From positions 110,403-174,402 of the forward strand of contig JAJYXQ010000033.1 in assembly GCA_021796385.1 (NCBI GenBank): a stretch of 64,000 bases of DNA, in the 5' to 3' direction. Below the pieces are notes generated by a model, which worked only from the letters and a program-made list of their open reading frames with translations, was not told the origin of the DNA and did no database searches. The DNA comes from Thermoplasmata archaeon (GTDB lineage Archaea; Thermoplasmatota; Thermoplasmata; Lutacidiplasmatales; UBA184). The translations under genes and the position numbers were made by a program. Below, piece by piece: positions 16,287 to 24,800 of the stretch. Position 1 is the first letter of the stretch. Each line of letters begins with the position of its first letter.

Positions 16287-17786
16287 ATGGCGCTCACCGG
16301 GAGCCTCCCAACGGCGGCGGAGATCGTCTACAGCGTGGAGAGCACGATCTCGGCCGCGGTGGCCATCAAGGACCACCTGAACCGGGTCCGTCCCCCCCCG
16401 GAACAGCTCGAACATGTCACGGTCACGAAACTCCTCAATCCGGGGCAGGCCTATTACGATGTGGTGAGCCCCCTCCGAGAAGAGCTGCCCGAATTCCAGA
16501 AGCGGATGGCGGGCACGGGCGCCCACGATATCATCGAACGGATCTTGCATTTGCCCTCGGAAGAGTTCCTGGATGGAAGGGACACACCGGGCGAGCCCTC
16601 GCTCGAGCGGATCACGGGGAAGCTCGACGCCCGAGTAAGCCTAGCCGACGGTGCGATCCTCCCGGTCGAGATCAAGAACGTACCCTATGCCCGCGCAAAG
16701 CCCAACAGTTCCTACATCGAACAGTTGGGAATGTACTGTACCCTTCTCTCGACGGACCGGGGGCTGCTCTTCCGGGTCCTGCGGGACGATCGAACGGGAG
16801 GCTCATCGGTCCTCGCACCGCTCGAAGTACGATTCTCGGACCTTCCCGCGATCCGGCAGGAGATGGTCCGGCGGAGAGACCTCTTGACCGAGGCCGTGGC
16901 CTCGCGGGATCCCTCGAAGCTGCCGGCGTGCGCGTACGTCGGGTACAAGTGCAAGTACCGGGAGGCCGGGGTATGCAACTGCAAGGAGCGGGTAGACTTC
17001 GTACCGACCATAGAGCAAAAGGCGAGCTGGTCGGAGGCCCCGGAATTCCTCGAGGTGGTCGAACGGCAGTTCGAGGAGCGGATGGCTCGCGTCAAGGCCG
17101 AGTCCCGGCAACCCCGGTTCTCCTCGTACCGTCTTCTCACCCCCCGCAAGACCTTCTTCGAACAGGTGAAGAGCCCTCCCCCGGAGGATGAGGACGGGAC
17201 CGCCGTGCCGGAAGCTCCCCCGAGCCTTCCCGAAGAGCCGATGGCCCAAGCGGTCGGATCGGCGAACACCCGGGGGCTCGAGATGCAGATCTACTCGGCG
17301 ATCCGCAGTGCGAATGCGAAACGGTATGCGGAGGCGTGCGCGGCCGACCCGGCCCTCCGCGGCCTGCGCGTCGCCATGGTCGATGGTCACCCGATCCACG
17401 TGAAGGTCCGCAAGGTGAACGCCCCGGTCCGGGCCTCGCTTAATGACGTGACGGGACAGTGGGGTGTGCCCGACGACATCGTGCGCGTCGCGATGGAGAG
17501 TGCGATCGTGGGTGCGGGCCAGGCCCGGCTCTACGTGTGGAACTGGAAGCTGACGGACCCGGGCATGAAGCTGCAGGTCTTCGATGTGCGGTTCCGGCGC
17601 GATGTCCTGGAGGGGCTCGCCCGGTACGTCCACGAGCTTCCCCCGGCCCTGGACCAGGCGCTCGCTACCGGGGACCACCGCGCCCTGCCCCTCTGCCCCC
17701 GCTGGATGTGCAAGGGGTGCAGCTTCTTCGACCGATGCAAGCCCGATGAAACGGCCCCCGCGCCGGCCACACCGGACCCGGTTTGA
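16287..17786 (+). CDS. Cas4/RecB-like PD-(D/E)XK nuclease with two cysteine clusters
   Basis: 499 residues from ATG 16287, preceded by a GGGGGACGAGG ribosome site; an upstream ATG at 16185 is less likely. Residues form the RecB-type nuclease: H80 (TGAHDIIERIL), D114 (GKLDAR), E128 and K130 (LPVEIKN) and the QxxxY motif Q146/Y150 (YIEQLGMY). Four cysteines follow at 215, 222, 230 and 232, as for the Fe-S cluster that closes Cas4/AddB-type nucleases. A second cluster, C470, C475, C478 and C484 (CPRWMCKGCSFFDRC), ends the C-terminal half. The C-terminal half is otherwise unrecognised. No cas genes or CRISPR array are near, so a repair role is more likely than adaptation. Confidence 0.75.
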   Translation: MALTGSLPTAAEIVYSVESTISAAVAIKDHLNRVRPPPEQLEHVTVTKLLNPGQAYYDVVSPLREELPEFQKRMAGTGAHDIIERILHLPSEEFLDGRDTPGEPSLERITGKLDARVSLADGAILPVEIKNVPYARAKPNSSYIEQLGMYCTLLSTDRGLLFRVLRDDRTGGSSVLAPLEVRFSDLPAIRQEMVRRRDLLTEAVASRDPSKLPACAYVGYKCKYREAGVCNCKERVDFVPTIEQKASWSEAPEFLEVVERQFEERMARVKAESRQPRFSSYRLLTPRKTFFEQVKSPPPEDEDGTAVPEAPPSLPEEPMAQAVGSANTRGLEMQIYSAIRSANAKRYAEACAADPALRGLRVAMVDGHPIHVKVRKVNAPVRASLNDVTGQWGVPDDIVRVAMESAIVGAGQARLYVWNWKLTDPGMKLQVFDVRFRRDVLEGLARYVHELPPALDQALATGDHRALPLCPRWMCKGCSFFDRCKPDETAPAPATPDPV

Positions 17787-17840
17787 GCCGCAAAAGCCTG
17801 GCGGTCACCCTTTTTAGAGCCGGGGCTGTCCCTCGGGGAC

Positions 17841-18842
17841 GTGCCGGACCCTGCCGAAGCGGAAGGAGCGCCGTCGGCCCTCTCCCCTTCGGACATCGTG
17901 GAGGCGCTGAAGACGCTGAACCTGACCGCCGACACTCGACCCCATGTCGTGGTCCTGCGCCGGAAGAGCGGGACCCTCATCTCGGTGGGGAAGCTCGAGA
18001 AGGATTTCCAGCTGCACGGCATTGCCGTGTGGGTCAATGCCACCGGGGTGACATTGCTCGATGCGAAGGGAAAGTACGAACCCGAACGGGGCCCCGCCGA
18101 GGCCTACGGGCTCACGGGGTCTGCCGCGCGGGTTCTCGATCTCCTCGCCGAGCTCGGGCGCAACTACCTCGCGCGTCTTGAGGAGGTGGACACGGAGCTT
18201 GCCGGCCTCGAGCAGAAGCCGCTCGAGGTGCCCCTCACTGACGTGCTGCGGCTCAAGCGCCGGGTGGCGATGATCCGGGCCGAGGTGGGCCGGGCCCTCG
18301 CCGCTGTTGCGGAGGTCGAAGGAGCCCAGCTCGCCGAGTCCCTTCCGGGACTGGCCAAAAGCCTCCCGGCCACCAAGGAGGAGCTCCTCCGGTTGCGCGA
18401 ACTGTCCTCGTCGACCCAGACCTCGCTCACCGACCTTTTGCTCATGAAGCAGGCCGACCAGTCGAACAAGCTCGCCCAGATGGCGAACCAGCTCGGCCAA
18501 GTGAGCAACCGGATCGCGGAGCTCGCGAACGTTTCCAACATCCGGATGTTGGGGCTCTCCTACGTGATGCTCATCCTTGCCGTGGTGTCCACGATCATCC
18601 TGTTTCCCAACACGGCGGCGACGATCCTCGGGATGCCGTCGGCGACCGACGTGCCGGGGCTCCTCGTGGTGTTCGTGCTAGTGGTCACCGCCCTGGTGCC
18701 GCTCCTTTGGTTCCTATCCCAGCGGTGGATCCGCGACCTCTTCCGGAGCATGGCCCGCTACGAGGCCCGCGTCGAGGAGGGAATGAAGGGCTTGAAAGAA
18801 CACGTGGCCACGCCCGACCCCCCCACCGAAGTCGAGGATTGA
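17841..18842 (+). CDS. CorA-like two-helix membrane protein with long coiled coil
   Basis: 333 residues, GTG start at 17841, with a TATA-like TTTTTAGAG about 26 nt upstream. An N-terminal alpha/beta part of about 95 residues is followed by long amphipathic helices (residues ~95-235), the last running straight into a first membrane helix (LSYVMLILAVVSTIILF). A periplasmic-type loop then leads to a second helix (VPGLLVVFVLVVTALVPLLWFL) and a charged tail. This is the CorA magnesium-channel architecture. Where CorA has GMN, this protein has GMP (LGMPSATD), so the selectivity filter is altered. Family call is by architecture and weak similarity. Confidence 0.5.
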   Translation: MPDPAEAEGAPSALSPSDIVEALKTLNLTADTRPHVVVLRRKSGTLISVGKLEKDFQLHGIAVWVNATGVTLLDAKGKYEPERGPAEAYGLTGSAARVLDLLAELGRNYLARLEEVDTELAGLEQKPLEVPLTDVLRLKRRVAMIRAEVGRALAAVAEVEGAQLAESLPGLAKSLPATKEELLRLRELSSSTQTSLTDLLLMKQADQSNKLAQMANQLGQVSNRIAELANVSNIRMLGLSYVMLILAVVSTIILFPNTAATILGMPSATDVPGLLVVFVLVVTALVPLLWFLSQRWIRDLFRSMARYEARVEEGMKGLKEHVATPDPPTEVED

Positions 18843-18869
18843 TCCGGGGCCGGAGGGCTCCAACCCGAA

Positions 18870-19169
18870 TCACCCGTAAGCGTAGCGAACTCCGTAAGGT
18901 CCCCGGGGGAGGTTCCACGTCACGGACCCTTGGTCGCAGGCGATGTCACAGGTGCCGCATTCGACGCAATCCTCGTACTTGAACACCAGCTTGCCTTCGA
19001 TCCGTTGGTAGCACGCCGCCGGGCAGGCGATAGTGCAGAACGAGTGGGGGCATCGGGCGCAGATCTCCGGTTTGATGGTGATGTGGGCGTGCTCGGCGCT
19101 GTCCGTATTGTATCGGAGCGTCCCGAGCCGCCGTTTGATGTCCACCGGTTGTCCGGCGTCCTCGACCAT
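18870..19169 (-). CDS. fixX: FixX-type ferredoxin-like protein
   Basis: 99 residues from ATG 19169. Cysteine pattern ICARCPHSFCTIACPAACY then CVECGTCDIACDQGSV. The central KLVFKYEDCVECGTC and C-terminal PRGPYGVRYAYG are the FixX signatures. FixX normally passes electrons from the ETF FixAB through FixC to quinone. Here it stands alone: no fixA, fixB or fixC gene is in the window. A TATA-like CCTTAAAA on the opposite strand around 19194-19203 is about 29 nt upstream of the start codon. Confidence 0.88.
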   Translation of the reverse strand: MVEDAGQPVDIKRRLGTLRYNTDSAEHAHITIKPEICARCPHSFCTIACPAACYQRIEGKLVFKYEDCVECGTCDIACDQGSVTWNLPRGPYGVRYAYG

Positions 19170-19193
19170 GATGCCAGGTTATACGCCGCCGGG

Positions 19194-19203
19194 CCTTAAA
19201 ACC
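19194..19203 (-). promoter_or_regulatory. TATA box of fixX
   Basis: GGTTTTAAGG read on the minus strand, centred about 29 nt before the fixX ATG at 19169; leaderless geometry. Confidence 0.5.
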
Positions 19204-19228
19204 CTGCGCGCGCCCCTTTGAGAGTAAG

Positions 19229-19236
19229 ACTTAATG
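19229..19236 (+). promoter_or_regulatory. TATA box of the ribK-raSEA-nadE operon
   Basis: GACTTAAT centred about 28 nt before the GTG at 19260. It is separated by only about 30 nt from the oppositely oriented fixX TATA, so the two divergent promoters are adjacent. Confidence 0.45.
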
Positions 19237-19259
19237 GGGGGGGCCCTTCTCGATACCCC

Positions 19260-19934
19260 GTGCCCGATAAGGTCCGGTTGACCCAGGGGGCGTGGGAACT
19301 CCTCAAGCTCCTGGCGAGCAAAGGAGCGATCACCGAGCCCGTCCGTATGTCCTCGCGGGAGATTGGCGAGCTTCTCTCCGTGAGCCAGCAGACCGCGGAC
19401 AACTACCTCGTCGCCCTCGAGGTACAGGGGTACCTCTCCCGCACCCTCATCGCGCGAAAGCAGCAGCTTACGGTCACGGCCGAGGGTGTGAAAGCCCTCC
19501 GGTCGAACTTCCTCGACCTGAAGGCGATCTTCGAAAAGGCCCAGAACCGCACCTTCTCGGGAACAGTGGTCTCGGGCGTCGGAGAGGGGCGTTACTACCT
19601 CTCCAAGAAGGGGTACACGGACCAGTTCGTCGCGCATCTGGGATACCTTCCCTTCCCCGGGACGCTCAATGTTCGCTTGGACGGCAAGTCTTCAAGCCCC
19701 TTGGAGGAGGTCCGGCGCCTGCATGGGATCCGGATCGAAGGGTTCGAGGCGGAGGGGCGCACCTTTGGAGGGGCCACCTGCTACCCCGCCCGGCTTGCCG
19801 GGGCGGACTGCCACCTGATCTTGCCGGACCGGACCCATTACCAGAACGTCTTCGAGTTCATTGCTCCGAAGAGCCTCCGGAAGTCCCTGCGCCTGAAGGA
19901 CGGCACCGAGGTCCCGATCGAGGTGCTGGCGTGA
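19260..19934 (+). CDS. ribK: CTP-dependent riboflavin kinase with N-terminal winged helix
   Basis: 224 residues from GTG 19260; a TTG 42 bases upstream is possible but would overlap the promoter. Residues ~1-90 form a winged-helix DNA-binding domain (SSREIGELLSVSQQTADNYLVALEVQGYL in part). The rest is the archaeal RibK (DUF120) domain: FSGTVVSGVGEGRYYLSKKGY, LGYLPFPGTLNVRL, and the C-terminal DRTHYQNVFEFIAPKSLR. It uses CTP to make FMN. The HTH fusion is common in this family and suggests that it also regulates, probably its own operon. Its stop overlaps the next gene by GTGA. Confidence 0.93.
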   Translation: MPDKVRLTQGAWELLKLLASKGAITEPVRMSSREIGELLSVSQQTADNYLVALEVQGYLSRTLIARKQQLTVTAEGVKALRSNFLDLKAIFEKAQNRTFSGTVVSGVGEGRYYLSKKGYTDQFVAHLGYLPFPGTLNVRLDGKSSSPLEEVRRLHGIRIEGFEAEGRTFGGATCYPARLAGADCHLILPDRTHYQNVFEFIAPKSLRKSLRLKDGTEVPIEVLA

Positions 19935-20953
19935 AGATGGCGGGACGCCCGGAAGCACTCACCGTGGCGCTGGAACGCAAGCCCGCCCCGGCCCGGGACG
20001 GGGCCACACCACTCAAGGTCTGGCACGAGAAAGAGGCGTTGGGCGGGGAGCCCTGCGATGCGTTCGTGGTGATTCTGCGGACCTCGGGTTGCTACTGGGC
20101 CCACACCCGAGGATGCACGATGTGCGGGTACGCGCGGGAGACCCTCGGCCGGGAGGCGACCGCCGCGGAGATATCCGATCAGGTCGGACAGGCGCTGCGC
20201 GAGTACCGGGGCGAACCTTATGTCAAGTTCTACACCTCGGGAAGCTTCCTGGACCCGCACGAGGTGCCGCCTTCGATGTGGGGCGAGGTGGCCCACGCCT
20301 TCGAGGGAAAGGCACGACGGCTCTTGGTGGAGTCGCTCCCGGAGTTCGTCACCGCAGATTCGATCGCGGCGCTGAAGAGCCGGTTCTCGGGGGAGGTCGA
20401 GGTCGCCCTCGGATTGGAGACGACGCAGGAGGACGTCCTGCAGAAGGCGGTCACGAAGGTCTCGACCGTACAGGAATACCTCGACGCGGCGCGCCGGCTC
20501 CGGGACCTCGGGGTCCTACCCAAGGCCTACCTTCTCCTCAAGCCCCCGTTCCTGACGGAACGACACGCCATCGAGGACACGCTCCTCTCTATCCGAAGGT
20601 CGAAGGACCTTTTTTCCACTATCTCCGTCAATCCCGTCCACATCCAAGGAGGCACCCTGGTGGAGCGCCTCTGGCGGAGAGGGCTCTACCGTCCCCCATG
20701 GCTCTGGAGCCTGCGGGAGGTGCTCCTCCGGGGAAAGGAGGACGTGGGAACCGGGGTCCGCCTCGTCAGCTTCCCCACGTCAGGGGGGAACACCCGGGGC
20801 GTGCACAACTGCCTCTCCTGTGACGGCCGCGTACTGCGTGCGATTGAAAAAGGGGCTATCACGCAGGATTACGAGGCCCTGCAGAACGTGCTTTCCTGTA
20901 CTTGTCAGGAACAGTGGGAGTGGGAGAACTCCCTCGAAGCCCTCGCGCCATGA
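19931..20953 (+). CDS. raSEA: Archaeosine synthase radical-SAM subunit RaSEA
   Basis: 340 residues from the GTG at 19931 that overlaps the ribK stop; ATG 19937 is an alternative. The family-specific radical-SAM start is RTSGCYWAHTRGCTMCGYA, an extended spacing that includes CxxC for the 4Fe-4S cluster. The C-terminal half contains NCLSCDG and SCTCQEQWEWE, extra conserved cysteines typical of the family. RaSEA works with ArcS to convert preQ0-modified position 15 of archaeal tRNA to archaeosine. ArcS and TGT are not in the window. Overlaps nadE by four bases. Confidence 0.9.
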   Translation: MKMAGRPEALTVALERKPAPARDGATPLKVWHEKEALGGEPCDAFVVILRTSGCYWAHTRGCTMCGYARETLGREATAAEISDQVGQALREYRGEPYVKFYTSGSFLDPHEVPPSMWGEVAHAFEGKARRLLVESLPEFVTADSIAALKSRFSGEVEVALGLETTQEDVLQKAVTKVSTVQEYLDAARRLRDLGVLPKAYLLLKPPFLTERHAIEDTLLSIRRSKDLFSTISVNPVHIQGGTLVERLWRRGLYRPPWLWSLREVLLRGKEDVGTGVRLVSFPTSGGNTRGVHNCLSCDGRVLRAIEKGAITQDYEALQNVLSCTCQEQWEWENSLEALAP

Positions 20954-21765
20954 CCTCCGCCCTGATCCCCCGGCTCCCTCCCCATGCCCGTGCGGTCATC
21001 TCCGTGTTCATTCGCGAGACGGTAGCGATGGCCGGGGCCAAGGGCGTGGTCCTGGGATTGAGCGGAGGGATCGACAGTGCCCTCGTGGCCCGGCTGGCCG
21101 TGGAGGCCCTCGGGCCGGGGCACGTCATGGGATTCTCCCTCCCCGACGCCCAAGTCCCTCGCGCGTTGCGCGAGGAGATCTCAGGTTACGCGTCCAATCT
21201 GGGGATCGCCTTCCGCGAGATCAATATCGCCCCGATCGAAGAAGCGTTCACGGCGGCCATGGGCGACGGCGCACGGGACATGGTCTCCCGAGGTAACACC
21301 AAGGCCCGCATCCGCATGACCCTCCTCTACGAGGCGGCGCACGGCGCCAATCATCTGGTGGTGGGGACGGGGAACAAATCCGAACTCCTGCTAGGATACT
21401 TCACCAAGTACGGGGATGGTGGGGTCGACCTTCTGCCCATCGGGGACCTATACAAGACGTCGGTCTTCGAACTAGCGAAGGAGCTTGACCTTCCGGAAGA
21501 GATCCGGAAGAGGGCTCCCACGGCCGGCCTCTGGGAAGGACAGACCGATGAGAAGGAACTGGGGTTCACCTATGAGTTCGCTGACCGCGTCCTCGTAGGA
21601 TTGGAACGGCTACTCCGGGCCGACGAGATCGCGGAGCGGTTGAACGTCTCCGTGCCCGAGGTCGAGGCGGTGACTCGACGGGTCGAGACCTTCCGGCATA
21701 AGCGTCGACCGCCTCCCATTGCAAAGGTGGGGAACCGGACCATAGGAGTAGACTGGCGCGATTAG
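20950..21765 (+). CDS. nadE: NH3-dependent NAD+ synthetase
   Basis: 271 residues from ATG 20950, which overlaps the raSEA stop (ATGA). N-type ATP pyrophosphatase: PP-loop LGLSGGIDSALVARL, then SRGNTKARIRMTLLYEAAH and VVGTGNKSELLLGYFTKYGDGG, the conserved deamido-NAD and ATP contacts. KRAPTAGLWEGQTDEKELGFTY is the standard C-terminal signature (given in part: APTAGLWEGQTDEKELGF). There is no glutaminase domain, so free ammonia is the expected nitrogen donor. Third gene of a tightly coupled operon. Confidence 0.95.
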   Translation: MTSALIPRLPPHARAVISVFIRETVAMAGAKGVVLGLSGGIDSALVARLAVEALGPGHVMGFSLPDAQVPRALREEISGYASNLGIAFREINIAPIEEAFTAAMGDGARDMVSRGNTKARIRMTLLYEAAHGANHLVVGTGNKSELLLGYFTKYGDGGVDLLPIGDLYKTSVFELAKELDLPEEIRKRAPTAGLWEGQTDEKELGFTYEFADRVLVGLERLLRADEIAERLNVSVPEVEAVTRRVETFRHKRRPPPIAKVGNRTIGVDWRD

Positions 21766-21816
21766 AGCGAGAGGAGGGTCATGCCTCGCAGGACCCCACC
21801 GGGCCACCGGACCCAA

Positions 21817-21829
21817 TGGTTCTTATAGA
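21817..21829 (+). promoter_or_regulatory. Promoter of the giant repeat protein
   Basis: TGGTTCTTATAGA contains a TATA-like core TTATAG roughly 50 nt before the ATG at 21872. The leader includes a G-run after CCCCCTT but no clear Shine-Dalgarno. Confidence 0.4.
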
Positions 21830-21871
21830 GGGAGAATCTTCATCGACCACCCCCTTGGGGGGGTCCAACGC

Positions 21872-24800
21872 ATGCAGCCGAATGGAGGGAGCCCGGGTGT
21901 GACGACGTTTATTGGACGAAAGGTGGACGGTACGGGAACAGCCTCGTTCCGTTCCGGGTACATCTTCCTTGTCGCGGTCATCGCGCTCCTCGGGCTCACC
22001 CTTCCCCTCAGTGCGGTCTCGGCGGCGGCGCAATCTCCAGCGGCAGGACAGGGATCGCTCGCCCGGCCGATAGGCACCGCGGTCGCTTCGGTTCCGGGTG
22101 CCGGTGTCACGGTCACCTTCGACACCGAGCCCGTCACCTGCGGATCGATCACGTTCAACACCGTCAATTACACGACGGGTCAGAAGGTGACCCTCCCGGC
22201 AGGGACGTATACGGCCACCGCGAACCCATGCATAGGATACCGGTTGATGGGGTGGGCAAACGGTGGATCGAGCGGAATCTCCATTTCCGGGAGTGGCTCG
22301 TCGGTGTCCGTCACCATCAGTGCCTCGGGAACTCTCTTTTCGCAGTTCCAAGCTCCCCCACAGACCTCCCTTTCTTTCCAGACTGGCCCCATGAACTGCG
22401 GGGCGTCGATCCTCTTCGCTGGATCTGTAATGACTGATTCGACCACTTTCCATTCCGTTTCCCCGGGCACCTACAACCTGTCGGCTGTTCCGTGTACGGG
22501 CACCGGCTGGACCTTTGCCGGTTGGGCGGACGGCCCACTGGGAGGCGTCACGTTCGGGTCGGTAGCCGCCGCCAGCACGACCGTCACGTTCAACTCGACC
22601 GCGACCACACCGACGATCACCGCGAACTTCATCAACGCCAACCCGCACGTGATCACGTTTGTGAACGGGCCCTATGGCTGCGGGTCCGATGTCTTCAGCG
22701 GAATGCAGGAAGTCACTGGGTCGACGGCTTCCGTCGCTTCCGGAGGTTCCTATCAGTACCACATCTTTGCCGACCCATGCGTGAACTTCGGGACCGCGAA
22801 CGGGTGGGGGGGTCCTCTCTGGGGTGTCGGAGGCTCGTCGTCGCTCTCTGTGGCTGGGGGGCAATCTGCCACGGTGACCGAGACCGGGAACGGCACACTC
22901 TTTGCGACATTCTATTCGAACGAGTTGGTCCCCTTGAGCTTCGCCACCGGGCCCACGGCCTGCGGCACAATCTACGTGGACGGAGCCGGGTTTGTGAACA
23001 GCAACGGCTTCCCGGGCGGCCCTACCCCGGGCGTCTACAATCTGACCGCGGTCCCGTGCGGCGGCTTCAGCTTTTCAAGCTGGAACTTCGGGGCATCCCC
23101 TGGGATCTCCGTCAAGAATCCACGCGCCGCGCAGACCCTGCTTACCGTGACCACAGGAGGGACGATCACCGCCAACTTCACCTCATCTACGAAGTACACC
23201 ATCCACCTCATCACCGACCCGGAAGGCTGTGGCAGCATCGAGTTCAATGGGGCCGTCTACACCTCGGGGGCATCCACCGTGGTCCCCGCCGGGACGTACA
23301 GCATCACTGCCCTTCCCTGCGACAATTTCCTCCCCGGGAACGGCTTTGGACAGGCTTGGGGAACCGGGGGCACGGGAAACGGCATCAGTGTTGCCAACCC
23401 TAATTACGCGAGCACGACGGCCACGGTCAGCGGCAACGGGACCCTTCAGATCCTGTTCACCTCGTTCGACTACTACGGCTTGGATATTGCCACCGGGCCG
23501 ACCACCTGCGGGACCATCTTCGTGGCCGGATACGGGTTCAGCAACGGGGGGACGTTTTACATATCTTCAGGCGCGTACAACATCACCGCAGTTCCCTGCG
23601 GCGGGTACACCTTCTCCCAGTGGAGCTACAGCGGCCCGATCTCCGTCGCCACATCCTCGTCCGCATCGACCACAATGAACGTGTCCGGTCCGGCCACCCT
23701 GGGAGCGATCTTCATTGCGGGGACGCCCTCCACGGTGACCTTCAGCGTCACCCCCTCGGCCTGTGGGTCCATCATCTTCGATGGGGGAAGCTACACGAAC
23801 GGTCAGACGGTCAACGTGGCCACGGGGGGCACCTATCCGATCAACGCGAACCCGTGCAACCGGTACAACTTCGTCTCCTGGAGTTCCACCACCGGGATCG
23901 CAATATCCAGCACTACGAGCGCGTCAACGACTGTGACGGTCAACGCGAATGGGCAGCTTAACGTGACGTATGCGTACGTCACTCCGCACTACACCGTGAC
24001 CTTCTATACCGGACCGACCACCTGCGGTTCCATCGTGATCAATGGGACGTCCACGTTCACAAACGGCCAGAGCGCGACGTTCGTTCCCGGGGTGAACTAC
24101 AAGGTATCCGCGAACCCGTGTGGGAACTCCTTCAGCTATTGGAACGTGGGTGGAGGGGTATCGCTGGTCTCGAGCCCCGGGACGAACCCCAACAACATCA
24201 CGGTCTCCGCCCCGGGTTACCTCGTGGCCACCTTCGCCTCCACCACCCTCTACACCCTCATCTTCCACACCGGGCCCGTGGGATGCGGGTCCATAGTTTT
24301 CAACGGTGCGGTCTACACGGATGGGCAGTCGGTCCGTCTGTCGCCAGGAACATACACCATCGGTGCGGATCCCTGTTCCAACTTTGTCCTTCTTAAGTGG
24401 GAGTACCTGCCGGGCGCCGGTATCTCCGTGAGCGGGAACACCGCTACCTTGAGCTCCTTCTCCAATCTCACGGCCCTGTACTACTCGGAAACGCAGTACA
24501 CAGTGGGTGCGGTGATCGAGCCGACCACCTGTGGACAACTCTCCGTGGCAAATGAGTCCTTGGGGGATGGAAGCTCGATCACCCTATCTCCCGGGACGTA
24601 CCACGTTGCCGACCTGCTCTGTTCGAACTTCAGGTTCGAAGGATGGAATGCGACGGGGGGAGTGCGCGTGCAGAACCCGTCAGCCAATCCTACCAACATC
24701 ACGGTCACGGGACAGGGCGCCCTGTCGGCGATGGATATCGGGCTCACCACGTATCCCGTCGAGTTCGCCACGGCACCCACCACGTGTGGTGCAGTGAACT

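Noticed and set aside
16287..17786. Cas4 as a sign of a CRISPR locus
   Set aside because: No cas1, cas2 or array nearby, and the protein is more than twice the usual length of Cas4.
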